Origin: Hyperoodon ampullatus
Taxonomy: Eukaryota > Chordata > Mammalia > Artiodactyla > Ziphiidae
Assembly: GCA_949752795.1 (NCBI GenBank)
Contig: OX457058.1
Span: forward strand, 164,240,223 to 164,304,222
Direction of reading: 5' to 3'
Length of the DNA stretch: 64,000 nt
The notes beneath the pieces are model-generated. The model searched no databases, was not told the DNA's origin, and worked only from the letters and a program-made list of their open reading frames with translations. Position numbers and translations under genes: made by a program. Every line of letters begins with the position of its first letter. Position 1 is the stretch's first letter. Positions 1 to 11,639 of the stretch are shown in pieces.

Positions 1-154
1 GCTTGGCACATAGGAATATTATCCATTTTATTAAACTCAATGAATATTATCCATTTTATTAAAATTTTCTTTTTTATTGTTGCCTTCCTCATGAAAGCCC
101 ACACTCTTGGAGACCTGGAACTTGAGCAGAGAGCGGGACCAGAGCCAGACCTGT

Positions 155-315
155 TGTCATTTCTACCCTGGAACTACTGTCTCTGTGACACTGGACAAGT
201 TTCTTAACTTTTCTGAACCTCAATTTCCTCAACTGTACGAGGGTGCAGAAATAGCACCTGCCCCATAGACTCTTGAGAATAAATTAAATAGAGCACTTAG
301 AGCCTCATCTGGAAT
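155..315 (+). repeat. MIR SINE fragment
   Basis: The stretch follows the MIR core in order: a degenerate 'GTGACACTGGACAAGTTTC' segment, then 'CTCAATTTCCTCAACTGTA', then a decayed AATAGCACCTGCC segment. It is strongly diverged, as expected of a mammal-wide old SINE. No target duplication is visible. Confidence 0.75.
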
Positions 316-384
316 TTCATAAGAGCTTAATGGAGAAAAATTAGCTGTTATTATTGCTCTAATGGTTGTTGGTAGTTTTTTGTT

Positions 385-475
385 TGTTTGTTTGTTTTTT
401 GTATCCTCAATGTCTGATAAAGTACCTAATAGATGCTCAATAAAATCCACTGAATGGATATGAACAAATGAATTA
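385..475 (+). repeat. L2 LINE 3' end fragment
   Basis: The motif 'TAGATGCTCAATAAAATCC' followed by TGAATGGAT...GAATGAATT resembles the L2 3' terminus. The piece is short and diverged. A T-rich run with TTTG repeats lies just upstream (about 378-402). Confidence 0.5.
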
Positions 476-1257
476 GCCAACCCATGGGATTAAGTCTAAA
501 ATGGACTTACCTTTGGTAGGTTCACCTTCCTGTCTTCTCTAGTCCCATCTGCAGTGGACAATAGCCAATTGCTGGGTCTGAAACTGTATTGCACTGCTTC
601 AATCCACAGTGAAGCTGACAGCACTTGTACCTCAGGAATCAGACGTGAAGATAAAATAACTGATTCCTGGATCCCTGGACATGGCTGGCTCCTGTGAGAC
701 CAAGGCCAGAATATAATCCCTAATCTCCATAAGGACACCATGTCTTACATTTTTCTTTTTAAACAAGCATCAGCAAAGTGAATTACCACATCCACGAAGC
801 TTTACAGTCTGACTTGTGAAAATAAACTCGAGGAGGCCTTGAAAATCTACTTGGAAAGCTAGGAGAATGAACCCCTCTACAGGAAAATGGTGCTATCATC
901 CACCCGGCACAGCAGCCAATTCTGTGACCAAGTCCAAGTTCATACTGCTCATCGCACATCAGGCCAATAAATGGAGAGACGGGTTGCTGGGGCAAGGAAT
1001 AGCGACTCTATTCAGAAAGTCAGCAGACCCAGAAGATGGTGAACTTGTGTCCCAAAGAACCATCTTCCTCGGGTTTGGAAGCTAGTTTCTTTTATAGAAC
1101 AAAGGGGGGGGGGGGGAAGTGAGGAGGTAAAGTACAAAGGTGATAAGTTGTTGCAAATATTTCCTCATTCTGGCCAGATTCCAGAGGGGATGTGTTAATT
1201 TCTTCTTTCCTGCAGCCATTCACAGGTGGGCCTTGTCAGGAGGTTTCCTGTGAGCTA
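476..1257. other. Unassigned sequence with a G13 run
   Basis: I recognise no repeat family or exon here. The only notable structure is a 13-base G run at 1104-1116. Short open frames on both strands lack any family resemblance and look like chance. Confidence 0.5.
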
Positions 1258-1272
1258 AACAAAGGTATTTTA

Positions 1273-1485
1273 TTTTATTTATTTATTTTTTGCCGTATGC
1301 GGGCCTCTCACTGTTGTGGCCTCTCCTATTGCAGAGCACAGGCTCCGGACGCGCAGGCTCAGCAGCCATGGCTCACGGGCCCAGCGGCTCCGCGGCATGT
1401 GGGATCTTCCCGGACCGGGGGCACGAACCCGTGTCCCCTGCATCGGCAGGCGGACTCCCAACCACTGCACCATCAGGGAAGCCCC
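1273..1485 (-). repeat. CHR-type tRNA-derived SINE, cetacean-like
   Basis: Read on the minus strand the element starts GGGGCTTCCCTGATGGTGCAG and runs through a tRNA-like B box and the GC-rich body to an A/T-rich tail. A perfect 15-bp target duplication AACAAAGGTATTTTA lies at 1258-1272 and 1486-1500, so this is a complete L1-mobilised insertion. A few CpGs of the body have decayed compared with other copies in the window. The open frames predicted across it are SINE translations, not proteins. Confidence 0.93.
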
Positions 1486-1500
1486 AACAAAGGTATTTTA

Positions 1501-2090
1501 GCTTAATGGTCAGGCATGAGGCAGGGCAGGTTTCCTGGAGAGGGGCCATTACCTGTACTCAAAGCTACAGGCAACATCCCTTTAGCGATTAGCTTGTAGC
1601 AAAAGCAATAGAATACAAAGATTCAAGTAAAAGAAACAGACCCAATATGGAGCCAGATTTGTTCTTCTCTATTACAATTCCACACGTGGGTACCTCCAAA
1701 GGAAAAATCTGGGAATTTGTCTTAACACTGCTGTGTGTGTGTGTGTGTGTGTGTTGTGAGAATGGAGAAGGAAAAGAGTCAATGGACAGCTCACTCCCAG
1801 GGGGATGTGTATTTTCTTCTTTCTATTTTTTTGCAGTTTTGTTTCCTGCAACGTAAATGCGTTAAATAAGTGGGGAACATTTTCAGTTCCACTAGCGCAC
1901 CAAGCTCTTTCCCACCCCGTGGTCTCTGTGAATGATGTGACACATCATGTGACACATCTGGAAAGTTCTCACCACCCACCCATTACCTCAGAGCAGCCTG
2001 CCCAGCCCTTCCTCCTATAACTTAGCACTGTCATGTTCTTGACTCACACCCTTTATTTGCCCTCACAAGTGGCTCACAATTTACATATAA
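1501..2090. other. Unassigned sequence with TG microsatellite
   Basis: A (TG)n run lies at about 1732-1753. The rest shows no recognisable repeat, RNA gene or exon. Confidence 0.5.
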
Positions 2091-2094
2091 TTGT

Positions 2095-2236
2095 AATTGT
2101 CATTATTGTTGTGCTTACATATGTCTTCCTCACAGGACTGTAAGTTCTGAGAGGCCGGGAGCCGCCAGTTGTCTTTCCCTGTGTGTACCACAGGCCTTGG
2201 CACAGCATCACAGTGTGTGAATGAATGAATGAACAG
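2095..2236 (+). repeat. L2 LINE 3' end fragment
   Basis: Contains the L2 3'-end hallmarks in order: 'GGACTGTAAGTTCTGAGAGG', a CCTTGGCACAG segment and a terminal TGAATGAATGAATGAA. Divergence is high. Confidence 0.65.
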
Positions 2237-2755
2237 GCCCATGTACCTGCTGCATGTATCTTAAAGAACACAGATGTCCATTACAGGCACCACTGGTATG
2301 GCCATCAAGACACAGAAAGCACCTGGGCCTGAGGAGGACCAGGCAAGCCTTCATGGAGGAGGTCATATACGAAACGGGACTGTAGATGGGTCCAGGGCTT
2401 CCACAGATTGTACGGCACTAAAACTGGGGTTTGAGAGCAGTTGGCCAATGAGAGGTAGAGTAGATTTAGCAGATCAGGTCAGTGTCCCTTACTTTGTCAT
2501 TATGGTGCACGCTGCCCAACTCCCACCTTCCCAAGTACCTGCCTCTTTTTGCCTCCGGGCTCTCTCCGGGTACCAGCTCTGCCTATATACACAAGGCAGA
2601 GTATGAGAAAGTGATGCCCAACCTTCAGTCAATGGCTGATGGGAGTTGGTTGGAAATATTCCAGCCCCCTGACTCTTGGTGAGGCAAGGCTGAGACGTTT
2701 GTTCTCTACTTGTTCTCAGATTCACTCAACAGGGCTAAACACTGGAGTGTTGCTC
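2237..2755. other. Unassigned sequence
   Basis: No repeat family or gene recognised. Small open frames here are under 115 codons, overlap on both strands and have no recognisable motif. Confidence 0.45.
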
Positions 2756-2759
2756 TCTG

Positions 2760-2965
2760 CCCTGATACTAAGCAGGGGCCTCTGCCTTCTCTGGGCCAAG
2801 CGTTGTCTACGCTGCTGCAGATATAGAAAAGTATAAGACACAGGCACTGTTACCGAAGAACCCCAGATTAGTCAGGGTGATGGACACACCAACAGATCAT
2901 TATAAATGTGATACAGGGTAGCAAGGGCAATGATGAAGTGGTGTCCAGAAGGCTTGAATTCCCAG
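2760..2965 (+). repeat. Ancient interspersed repeat, family not named
   Basis: The segment follows a pattern seen repeatedly in this window: 'GGGCCAAGCGTTGTCTACGC' (a degenerate 'tgccaggcactgt' opening), 'GATATAGAAAAGTATAAGAC', then 'GTGATACAGGGTAGCAAGGG'. It is one diverged copy of a common mammalian repeat for which I cannot give a family name with certainty. Confidence 0.45.
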
Positions 2966-3670
2966 TGGGTCACAGGAAGAATAGGATGCTGAAACATTAG
3001 GATCCTCAGACTCATGGTGGGCACTTTACACCTGGCATCCTCATTCTCAAATGCACAAATTGCCTGGTACTGTTCCCCACCAATAACGAGACTAGAATAG
3101 GGAAAGAATGCTTGGTGAGAATTTGAAAAATTGCTACTCTTAAAACCTCACAAAGCTCCCAGGGGCATGAGAGGTTCTTTTCAGGAGAAGAGAAGGACAC
3201 AAGTTTTATGCTATACAATGTAAAATATCCACCTCAGCTCTCTTGTCTACCCCATTGAGACAGATGGCAATATGCTTTCTCAGAATCAAGGCATTTGACT
3301 CATCTTGAAATTGCAGTTCTGTGATCAGAAATCTTTAGGGTATATAAAAGGTTTTTGGGGTTCAAAAACTCAGTGATAAAATCTAATTTGATATTGAGCA
3401 AATTAAATTTCTATTGAGCCGTTTTGAAAGAAAGAAATAGTGTTGTAACCTACAGCTGCACACAGCATAAGTTCTCCATAAATACAACCCAAAGGGATTT
3501 TCTTCATGATTCAAACATCATGAAGTGTTTCTAAAGTTATTTCAACATGTAGCAATTATTTCTAGATTTCATTAAGTTTCTGGCCTCCAATTTTTGTTCT
3601 CCCTTTATAGTGTTTGTCACAAAATTTGAAGGAGGCTAAGGACATAAAGTGGAATGGATCATGGGAACTC
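2966..3670. other. Unassigned sequence
   Basis: AT-rich sequence with no recognised repeat or coding signal. Confidence 0.45.
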
Positions 3671-4119
3671 TGTTAGCTGTCTAAGGCTGCTGTAACAAAG
3701 TACCATAAACTGAGTGGCCTAAACAACAGAAATGTATTCTCACAGTTCTGGAGGCTAAAAGTTCAAGACTGGTGTCTGAAGGATAGGTTACTTCTGAGGC
3801 TATAAGGGGGAATCTGTTCGCTGCCTCTCCCTTAGCTTCTAGAAGTTTGCCGGCAACATTTGACATTCCTTGGCATGTAGAAGCATCACTCTGATCTCCA
3901 TCTTCATGTTCAATGGGGTTTCTCCCTGTTTGCACGTCTGTCTCCAAATTTCCCTTTTTATAAGGACACCAGTCATATGGATTAGAGCCTACTCTAATGA
4001 CCGCATTTTAACTTGATTACCTCTGTAAAGACCCTATGTCCAGGTAAGGTTACACTCTCAGGTACTGGGGTTAGGACTTCAACATATAAGTTTAGGGAAA
4101 CACGACTCAACCCATAGCA
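3671..4119 (-). mobile_element. MLT1-type MaLR LTR (solo)
   Basis: Read on the minus strand it begins TGCTATGGGTTGAGTCGTG and ends near GGTACTTTGTTACAGCAGCC...AACA, with the conserved internal words 'ATGACTGGTGTCCTTATAA' and AGAACTGTGAGAA. About 449 bp is within the normal MLT1 LTR range. No internal MaLR sequence adjoins it, so it is a solo LTR. No clear target duplication remains. Confidence 0.85.
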
Positions 4120-5265
4120 GAGGCAAACATTTATTGAAAATCTCCTCCATAGAAGACCTGGTTCTAGTTACATTACTCACTTTATTTTTGCAATACTCTT
4201 TGAAATGCATTTCATTGTTACCATTTTGTAGTTTGATTCCTTCATTCCTTTAACAAATATTTTTTAAGCATCTGCTCATACCAGGAACTCTGTGGTTGAG
4301 TGAGAGTTGTCTCTACGATTTACAATAGATTTTCATTTTTGGTCCGTATTCCTTAATGTACACTCTTATTAGTTAAAAGAAAATAGAAAAAGGTCAAATG
4401 CAAATTGGAACATAAAACTTTTCTCAAGATTAACATTGTCAAATATATAAATTGCATATCAAATCAAATATTTATATGGCACCTTAAAGGCCTCTCGCAC
4501 TATAAAACACAATGATAATAGAGTAGATGTAATAATTATTAAACCCTATTTGACTTTTTATTTATTAGAAATAAACCTGATCTATGCTAAAATGTGTGCA
4601 CTGGGGAAGAATGCTTGCAAAGAGCCACTCATATTTTTATTTAGAAATAAAACGTGAAAGTTATCTATACTGTACTTGAGTTTCTTAGCATGAAATTTAA
4701 TAATTCCAAATGTCAGTTGGTCAAAGCTATTTAGGTCTTTTTTGATGCTGGAACATATAGCTCTACTTCAACAAATATTTTAACATGCATTAGTTCTCAA
4801 CATAAAACAAAATGAATGTCGCTTCAAAACTGAGTCATTGACAAATCACTTGTCTACAAACATAATGACCACTAACATAAACTGCATACATTATTTCTTA
4901 CATGGCAAAATGTGCTCAAGTTTTTATAAATTGATAGTTTATAATTTAGTATATAATAAACTATAATTTAATAATTATATAATATATTGTAAAGGTTTTT
5001 CTTTAAATGAATGGAATAATATGATATTAACATACTGAGCTGAAATAAGTTTTTTAGTTAAAATTACTCATCATAAATCATCCAAAATTATGGGGGGGGA
5101 CTGATGGGTAGGGTAGAGATTCAAGAGTTTTTATACCACTTTGAAACTGTTAGTGGGTCCAAAATAGTCTGGGAAATATGAAGGAAAGAAAAATCATTTT
5201 CTAAATGCTAACTGGAAAAATCAGCCTTCCTTAAAAGTTTTCACAAGTTTCTCATCCCCTACAGG
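4120..5265. other. AT-rich unassigned sequence
   Basis: A weak fragment of the unnamed ancient repeat may lie at 4235-4305 (CATTCCTTTAACAAATATTT). AT-dense stretches occur around 4920-4995. No gene is seen. Confidence 0.45.
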
Positions 5266-5269
5266 TGAA

Positions 5270-5778
5270 GTGCAACCTCCTTGACAAGATGAAGGAGGTT
5301 GGTGTTCATGATCTTTCCCAGTTTTCTCCATCTCTCACTCCTCTCCCACCACACACACACACACACACACACACACAACCTCCCGTTACTTCAACCCATT
5401 TCTACTCTTTGAACTGAGCATGCTGAGGTTTTTCACACCTCTGTGTTTCATGACAAGATATTCTCTCTATTCGAAAACCCTCATATTCCTCATCTGCCTT
5501 TGAAATACCCCAAACCCCAGTCAGGCTTGACCTTCTCTGCTAAGCTTCTATGCATCCTCCCTCCCAATCCCTAGTATGTGTATCCTTTCCTCCTCCTACA
5601 GTCAAACTCTGTGCCAGGCCCGTAAAGGATTCTATGGATGCAGCTGCCCTCTACTGTGAGTGTGTCAACACTTACCTCTCCCTGTTGTCTGGGACTCTCT
5701 GAGGGCAGAAACTAAAGTCATTTGCTAGCAGATGCTTGTATGATGGACTGAATGAATGGACGCATAAATAACCAATTG
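5270..5778 (+). repeat. L2 LINE 3' region with internal CA microsatellite
   Basis: The order of conserved words is that of the L2 3' region: 'CTTTGAACTGAGCATGCTG', 'CACACCTCTGTGTTTCATG', CTTCTCTGCTAAGC, GTGAGTGTGTC and a terminal GAATGAATGGA. A (CA)n run occupies about 5349-5378. The copy is relatively long for this window but well diverged. Confidence 0.65.
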
Positions 5779-6049
5779 AATGTGCCTCAGCTCCCTCATC
5801 TGGAAGGGAGGAATATCTTCCTGTCAAACCACATGTGGCAATACCCTCCTGTGGAGGGTATTCACAGGAATGGCCACATTCCTCTTATAAAACACAGTCC
5901 CTGTCAGGCAATGATTACTTGATGTGCCTGACTACTGATGTCCAATCTGAAATATTTTGTAAGAAAAATTTTGTTTGCCCCAGATTTTATTCCAATCTGC
6001 AAATGCTTTGAAATTCTCACAGTGAGACTACTTCCCATGCAATCATCCA

Positions 6050-6171
6050 TAAATGTATTAGGGGGCAATTACTATAAGCCCTGAGTATCCTGGGTGCTAG
6101 GGATACAGTGTTCCCTGTCTCACAGAGATTGTAGTCCAGATGAAGTAAAAAAAAAAAAAAAAAAAAAAAAA
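6050..6171 (+). repeat. Ancient unnamed repeat fragment ending in A25
   Basis: 'TGGGTGCTAGGGATACAGTG' followed by a diverged 'cccTGTCTCACAGAGATTGTAGTCCAG' pattern matches the unnamed repeat also seen at 15.3, 21.6 and 43.0 kb. It runs directly into a 25-base A run (6147-6171), which may be a later microsatellite. Confidence 0.45.
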
Positions 6172-7680
6172 CACATCCTTACCCACAGGTTTATTTCTCT
6201 GACTTCATTTCTCAAAGTACAGTTTTCTTCTTTCTGTTTTCTTCTTTGTCTGTTTTTTAAGTTTCCTAATCATAGCCTAATTATCAGTAATGTGTTGCAT
6301 GGTGGGTGATTTGTAGTATATTATGAACATCTGGTATTGTGTGCTAAATCTCAAATACTTCAGATTTTACTGACCAAACACATGGTTATATAGTACTCTT
6401 TATTCTGTTCAACATTTGAGTTTCTGTGGAGAATGGCACCAACAAAATTCCAAATTAAAAAATAAAATGGGACATTTAAATAGCTGAAAAAGTAAAATAT
6501 GCTTTTTTAATTTCTTTTCATTGGTTTTTTTATCCATTTGCGCCATGGAAATATTAGTGGTATGAAATAGACTATATATTTTAAAAATCTCTTAAATGGG
6601 CTCTCTCACAGATTAGATATATACCAATGTCTCCAGTAGCATTTTATATAGATATTTAATATAAATGGCTGGGTCCTCAAGGCTGATAATTTTTTCATTT
6701 GTTTCTAATGAGAAAAATGTGTTTAACATTTCCCTGCACTAAAGCCCAGAGTTTTACAAAATCTGATTAAGTGATTCAGTTACAGTGACATAGACTAAAG
6801 GGGAAGACCAAAATCTTCTGAATCAGCCTCCAGGTATCTAATATGAGACTGGCAGATTGTTTCAGCTCAATGTGAAGCCATTCCAATTCTCAGCAAATAT
6901 GTTCAATCTGTACTTGATATTATAAAGCACGTCTAATAATTAGCCATGTGTTAAAATCCTGGGATTTTGTTTCACCAATGGAAGAGATAATTCTTACATA
7001 ATATCAATCCCAGTCTCTCTGAATGAACGGATCTGTCAATCAAACATCTAGATAGTAAAGACAAACTGCTGGGGCAGGGAAGCAAAAATTTCCACATAAA
7101 TCCATAATTAAATTGAATCTAGAAACAAGCTTCAAATTTTCCCTCCTCATATAACTGTCTACTGTTACATATATTCTAATTAGTGTCTTACCATGTCTTT
7201 AAAATTAGAGAAACAAGGAGCAAAGGTGATAGCTCATTTTTCAAATATTGGCTATTTTTCAATAGCCTTAAATAATTATCTAATTGGTGAGATTACTTCT
7301 GGGGATGAAAGGTAGGCTATAAATAAAAATAATGAAGACTTTGTGGTAATTACAGGGGCGTGTGTTGGTACACATTTCTTTTCCTTCCCCTGAAATACAT
7401 GGTGCAATTATTTATACATGAAGTCAAAGAAATGGTTATTAAACCTTTACTAAAGAGGTTAGAGATGGGTTATTCTCCCACTAAAATGTTTAATGTTTTT
7501 TAAACCAAGCAACCTTTAAGGTGTGGTGACAATTTGGTCGACTACTGAGACTCAGTAAGATGATTAATAGGCTGGTAACAAATGGTGCATCCCACCAGCC
7601 TCAAATGAATAACTCTTTAGATGTAAACACTTTTCATCCTAAATAAATCATTTTTAAATGAGACTTTTATACACACATGC
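6172..7680. other. Unassigned AT-rich interval with clustered TAATTA motifs
   Basis: No repeat family is recognised over about 1.5 kb. Several homeodomain-type core sites lie at 6932-6943, 7104-7110, 7176-7183, 7271-7287 and 7345-7353. Such motifs are frequent by chance in AT-rich DNA, so regulatory function is only a possibility. Confidence 0.35.
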
Positions 7681-7684
7681 TTTC

Positions 7685-8125
7685 ATTGATTGAGTTCCTA
7701 TTACATGCCCAGCATGGTTACCAAGGGTGGAGAGAACGAATTATATACTTTGTCTTTGTACTCTATACCTTGTTTGAGAGATAAAGCATCATTGGTAGAC
7801 TCAGTGAGGGCATGCAAACTGTGTGATAAAGCAAGAATGGTCATCAGAGAAGAGGGAAGTAAAAGTGGAGTGTTGGTGACAGCCTTGTAAGAAAAGTGAT
7901 TTTTTTAATCTGAAATGAAAAGATGGGTATAATCTTGGAGAAAATTAAATGCATATTCCATATGGGGAAAGAAATGAGAAAAGCCTGTGCTCTAAATGAG
8001 TTCAGTGTGCTTGAAGAATCCAAAGGGGAGGAGGAGATAATTCATAGGGGGAGTAGAATATAGCAGAGCTGAATAGGTATGGTGACATCAAATTACAGAG
8101 GACTTTAAATGACAAGCCTATTTCT
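7685..8125 (+). repeat. Ancient interspersed repeat, family not named
   Basis: Follows the same order of motifs as the copies at 2.8 and 21.6 kb: an opening 'GAGTTCCTATTACATGCCC', a central GTGATAAAGCAAGAATGGTCATCAG-like part, then GCTGAATAGGTATGGTGACATCA and 'GAGGACTTTAAATGACAAGC'. Diverged; the family name is uncertain. Confidence 0.45.
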
Positions 8126-8525
8126 AATTGTTTTCTTTTCTTTCTTTTTTTTTTTTTGCTTCTATTATACAATTTTCCAGGAAAAAGAAAAAGAGTCCAC
8201 TGATTCAATAATTAATCTGTATGACCGTGAATAAGGACTTCACTATGCCTGGGTCTCCATGTTCATTATGTACACATTGATCTACTGGCCTAAAGGCCCT
8301 TTAATATCTCTATCTTCTAGAAGAGTCTATGATCTTAAAATTCAAAGAGGCCTACTAATAAAATATGATAGTAAAAGGACATTGGGGCCAACACAATGCA
8401 GATACTCACAGATCAACTTGATCTGGAAGAAGTTACTTACAATGCAAAAAAAGGGTGGAACTATATAGGGTTTATACATAATTTATTTCCCTTCCATGGC
8501 GTCATGTCTCTCTCTCACTGTCTAC
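8126..8525. other. Unassigned sequence with T-rich run
   Basis: A pyrimidine-rich TTTCTTTC/T13 stretch lies at about 8130-8158. Nothing else is recognised. Confidence 0.4.
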
Positions 8526-8529
8526 CAAA

Positions 8530-8685
8530 CACTGACTCCCATTCTGTGCCAGAAATCATGCTAGTCATTTGATGTGAAGTCAATGCTATATTCATTTTTG
8601 ATATAAGTAAACCAAGGCTCAGAGAGAATAACACCAAAGCTGTGCACCTAGTGAGAGGCCAACCTGTCATTTAAACCCAAATAAA
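8530..8685 (-). repeat. MIR SINE fragment
   Basis: Antisense MIR pattern: 'TGTGCCAGAAATCATGCTAG', 'GTAAACCAAGGCTCAGAGAG', then AAAGCTGTGCACCTAGTGAGAGG. Diverged as usual for MIR. Confidence 0.6.
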
Positions 8686-8774
8686 TTCCATTTAAAAGCT
8701 TACTTATTACATATCCTTTAAAAATTTCTTTAGTGAAGAAGGTCAGCAGAAGTTAAACTTCTCAGGTTTATTTT

Positions 8775-9690
8775 TTTAAACCTAAAAATTCCTATATTGT
8801 GCCCATGTTCTTAGCAGATTTTCTGGGTCCACAATTCCAGGTCGACAGCAATTTTTTTCTTACAACTATAAGGCATTTGTATTCTTCTGGTTTTCATGTT
8901 GCTGTTGAAGAGACTGTTATCAATGGAATTTTCTGTAGTTCTATATTTTTCTGTGATAGTCTCTGTTTTGAGTCTTCCAATGTTTCACTACATTGTATAG
9001 GCATGAATTTCTTTTTGTTTGTTCTGTGTGGTTAATATCATGCTTCTGAAACATTAATGCTTCAATTATCACCTCATCCATATTCCCAATTTTCACATTC
9101 TGGAAATCTGATTTAAAGTATTGTAAACTTTCTCAAGATATCCTTTATGACTCTTAGCCTCTTTTTCTTATTTTTCCATACCCTAGTCTTCCTGTGTTGC
9201 ACTCTGGATAATTTCTTTAATCATTAATATCCTCTTAATCTGTACCTAAACTGCTTCCTTCATTCACTGTTTTACACTTCAATGATTATATTTTTGATGT
9301 CTAAAATTCTAATTAATTCTCTTTCAAACCTCCTTGGTAAATTTTAAATAGATTTTGGGTACCTTATTTCTTTATGTGTAATAAATTTAAATTTATTTAG
9401 ATTTTAAGATGTTATGTCTTTACAGATTTCATGCATAGTTATTTCATATATTTGAATATTTTGAAGTTGAAATGTTATTAATTTTTTTACTTCTGTCAGC
9501 TGTAACCCATGGTAGGCTGTTTCCTTATGTGTTTGGTAAATTTTGATAGTAGGTTCCTAATATATTGAACTTAAATTATGGAGATATATAGGGTCTAATT
9601 GGGGATGCTCTTCTCTAGAAATGGTGATATTTTATTCTGCCAAAGGCCAAATAATGTTCATTGACCCAGGCCATATTAACTTCTTAGATG
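8775..9690 (-). mobile_element. Old L1/HAL1-like ORF1 region remnant
   Basis: Antisense copies of old L1 ORF1 landmarks appear in order: 'CTTACAACTATAAGGCATTT', 'TTCTGGTTTTCATGTTGCTG', 'TTGCACTCTGGATAATTTC', 'TCAATGATTATATTTTTGAT' and a 5'UTR-like 'GGTAGGCTGTTTCCTTATG'. No frame is open. No ORF2 sequence adjoins it. Either a truncated L1 or a HAL1 element would explain it. Confidence 0.55.
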
Positions 9691-10160
9691 ATCCTAGTTT
9701 AATTTGGATATATGTTTTTTTACCTGTTCTCAGACCCAAGACTTAGTCATTTGATCTTGATTACCAAAGAGATATTTCTCTGTCCCACAGACCAGTGGTG
9801 TTCATTTACTGTCTTCTCCTCTTAGAAGTTCTTTTCACCACTTTTCCCCTCCTAGACTCACCTTTTTGGAGATATTGTTGACTCCATCACCCTCCACATT
9901 TGGTCAGCTGCCAAGTGTTATCGGCATTTCCTTCATAGTAGGTTTTTCATTTGTCTTTTCCTTTCTAGAACCTGTGCCCCTCTTGCCACCCATATTTTCT
10001 TCCATAATACTCTGAACTTCCTCAAGGGAAAAGCTTCTACTTGGTTGTCCTAATGTCACTTATCCCTCTCTCTATCATCACTGACACAACACTACTAAAT
10101 CACACTTCCTGAAGCACTTATTTGTGAATTTATTGCTTAAAAGCTTTGAATTTATCACAG
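9691..10160. other. Unassigned sequence
   Basis: Pyrimidine-rich, with no family recognised. Confidence 0.4.
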
Positions 10161-10164
10161 TCAA

Positions 10165-10320
10165 CTATAGCAGGCTTCAGCAGAGTTTTATTGGAATATA
10201 GCATCACTTTTTCATTTACATATTTTCTACGCCTGCTTTCTCACTACAACAACAAAGTTGAGTGGTTACAATAGAGATTGCATGGTCCTCGAACCTTAAA
10301 ATATTTATTGTACTTTAAGA
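10165..10320 (+). mobile_element. hAT-type DNA transposon fragment
   Basis: 'AGTTTTATTGGAATATAGCA', 'TACATATTTTCTACGCCTGC', 'CTACAACAACAAAGTTGAGT' and 'CTTAAAATATTTATTGTAC' follow the order of a common mammalian non-autonomous hAT element. Terminal repeats are not convincingly preserved. Confidence 0.55.
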
Positions 10321-10329
10321 AAAGGTTTT

Positions 10330-10790
10330 CTGGTTATTGAACTACAGAATGAAATCCAAATTCTTATCTTGCTATTCAAGGATCCCAAGTACCTTTTCAA
10401 TTTTCTCTCCCAGCATTCTCCTAAAAGAACCAACAGCTCAGTAAAATTATTTTTTTAACTAGGCACCTTCAATTCTAGGCCTTCTATTTGGGATGTGCTT
10501 TCTCACCCCTCTGCTACCCTATCTATTTATCTAATATGTTTATGTACTCCAGGGCCCCACTTACCTACATATCCCCTCACAAATGTTTTTCCCAAACATC
10601 TCAGCCCATAGCTTCATTAATTGAAGCTCATAAACTATTGTCTCAAAATATTAGTCTATATTGATATTTTCTTTCTTATGTACATGTCCCATTTCTCCAA
10701 CAAGACTGTAGGTTATAATCTCAAATATTTTGAATGTTCAGCACCTAGGATAGTGCCTGAAACTTGGCAGAGTAGAAATGCTGGGGGCGA
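10330..10790 (+). repeat. L2 LINE 3' region
   Basis: Opening 'GAATGAAATCCAAATTCTTA', then TTCAAGGATCCCAAGTACC, later CAACAAGACTGTAGG and 'GTTCAGCACCTAGGATAGTG'. This is the order of the L2 3' region ending in the 'gcacagtgcctggcacat' type terminus. Confidence 0.65.
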
Positions 10791-10811
10791 GGAGAGGAGA
10801 CAGAGCTGGGT

Positions 10812-10905
10812 TTAAAGCTATCTCTATCACGTCCTGGTTTGAACAAGGTTCTTAGCCTAACAGCCTCAGCTTCCTAATCTGTAAAATACATAAAAAATCA
10901 TATTG
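10812..10905 (+). repeat. MIR SINE fragment
   Basis: 'ACAGCCTCAGCTTCCTAATC' followed by TGTAAAATACATAAAAAATCAT matches the central MIR region. Confidence 0.55.
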
Positions 10906-10989
10906 CTTTGCTTCTTCCCTTCTCATCACACTGTCTTTACTTTACTTATTCAATGCCTGCCATCCACTCAAGATAGTAAAGCTCAACGA

Positions 10990-11610
10990 AGGAGGATCCA
11001 CAACTGACTTATTCACTGAAGTATCCTCAACTCTTCACACAGAACCTGGAAACATTTGTTCAATGAATGAATTAAAGTGTCTACCTTAAACGGTTTTCAA
11101 CAAATGTTTGTCCTCTTCCACTTTTCCCTTTTACTTTCCCTACAATATATAATATGAACTCATTAACCATGGTGATTTCATGCAGATTAGGATGCACAGA
11201 AACAGTTGATATACAAATTATTTGTTAGGAAACAAATTAATAAAAAATATAAGGCAAAAAAAGTTGAATGCATTACATTTGTGAAGATTATGTACTTACT
11301 TCAGAGTCTACAGAAGACAGAGTAATCTTGTTTATAATTTTTTAAGGTGCCCTAACTCTGGAAGTCATGAAAAGTTGCATATTTGACCTGAAAAAATAAC
11401 TGGAGTTTCATAAATTCTTAATATGTAAAGAAAAAAAAACACAAAGTGATGCCTAGGGCTTTCCAATCAGGTTTCCTTGGGCTATTTCCCTGTAGTCATT
11501 CTTTTCTGTGCTGGATTCTTACATAACAAAAAAGGCATGAGAATGTATTCCATGTTTACTTTCTCTTTGTTCCTATCAGACATTTGAGTGTCAAATGCAA
11601 ATTATAAAAT
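10990..11610. other. Mostly unassigned; short L2-like end
   Basis: A possible L2 terminus (CACACAGAACCTGGAAACATTTGTTCAATGAATGAA-type pattern) ends near 11077. The rest up to the L1 at 11.6 kb is unassigned AT-rich DNA. Confidence 0.4.
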
Positions 11611-11639
11611 TAGGTGGGAAGACAGCTGTGCTCGCCAAT

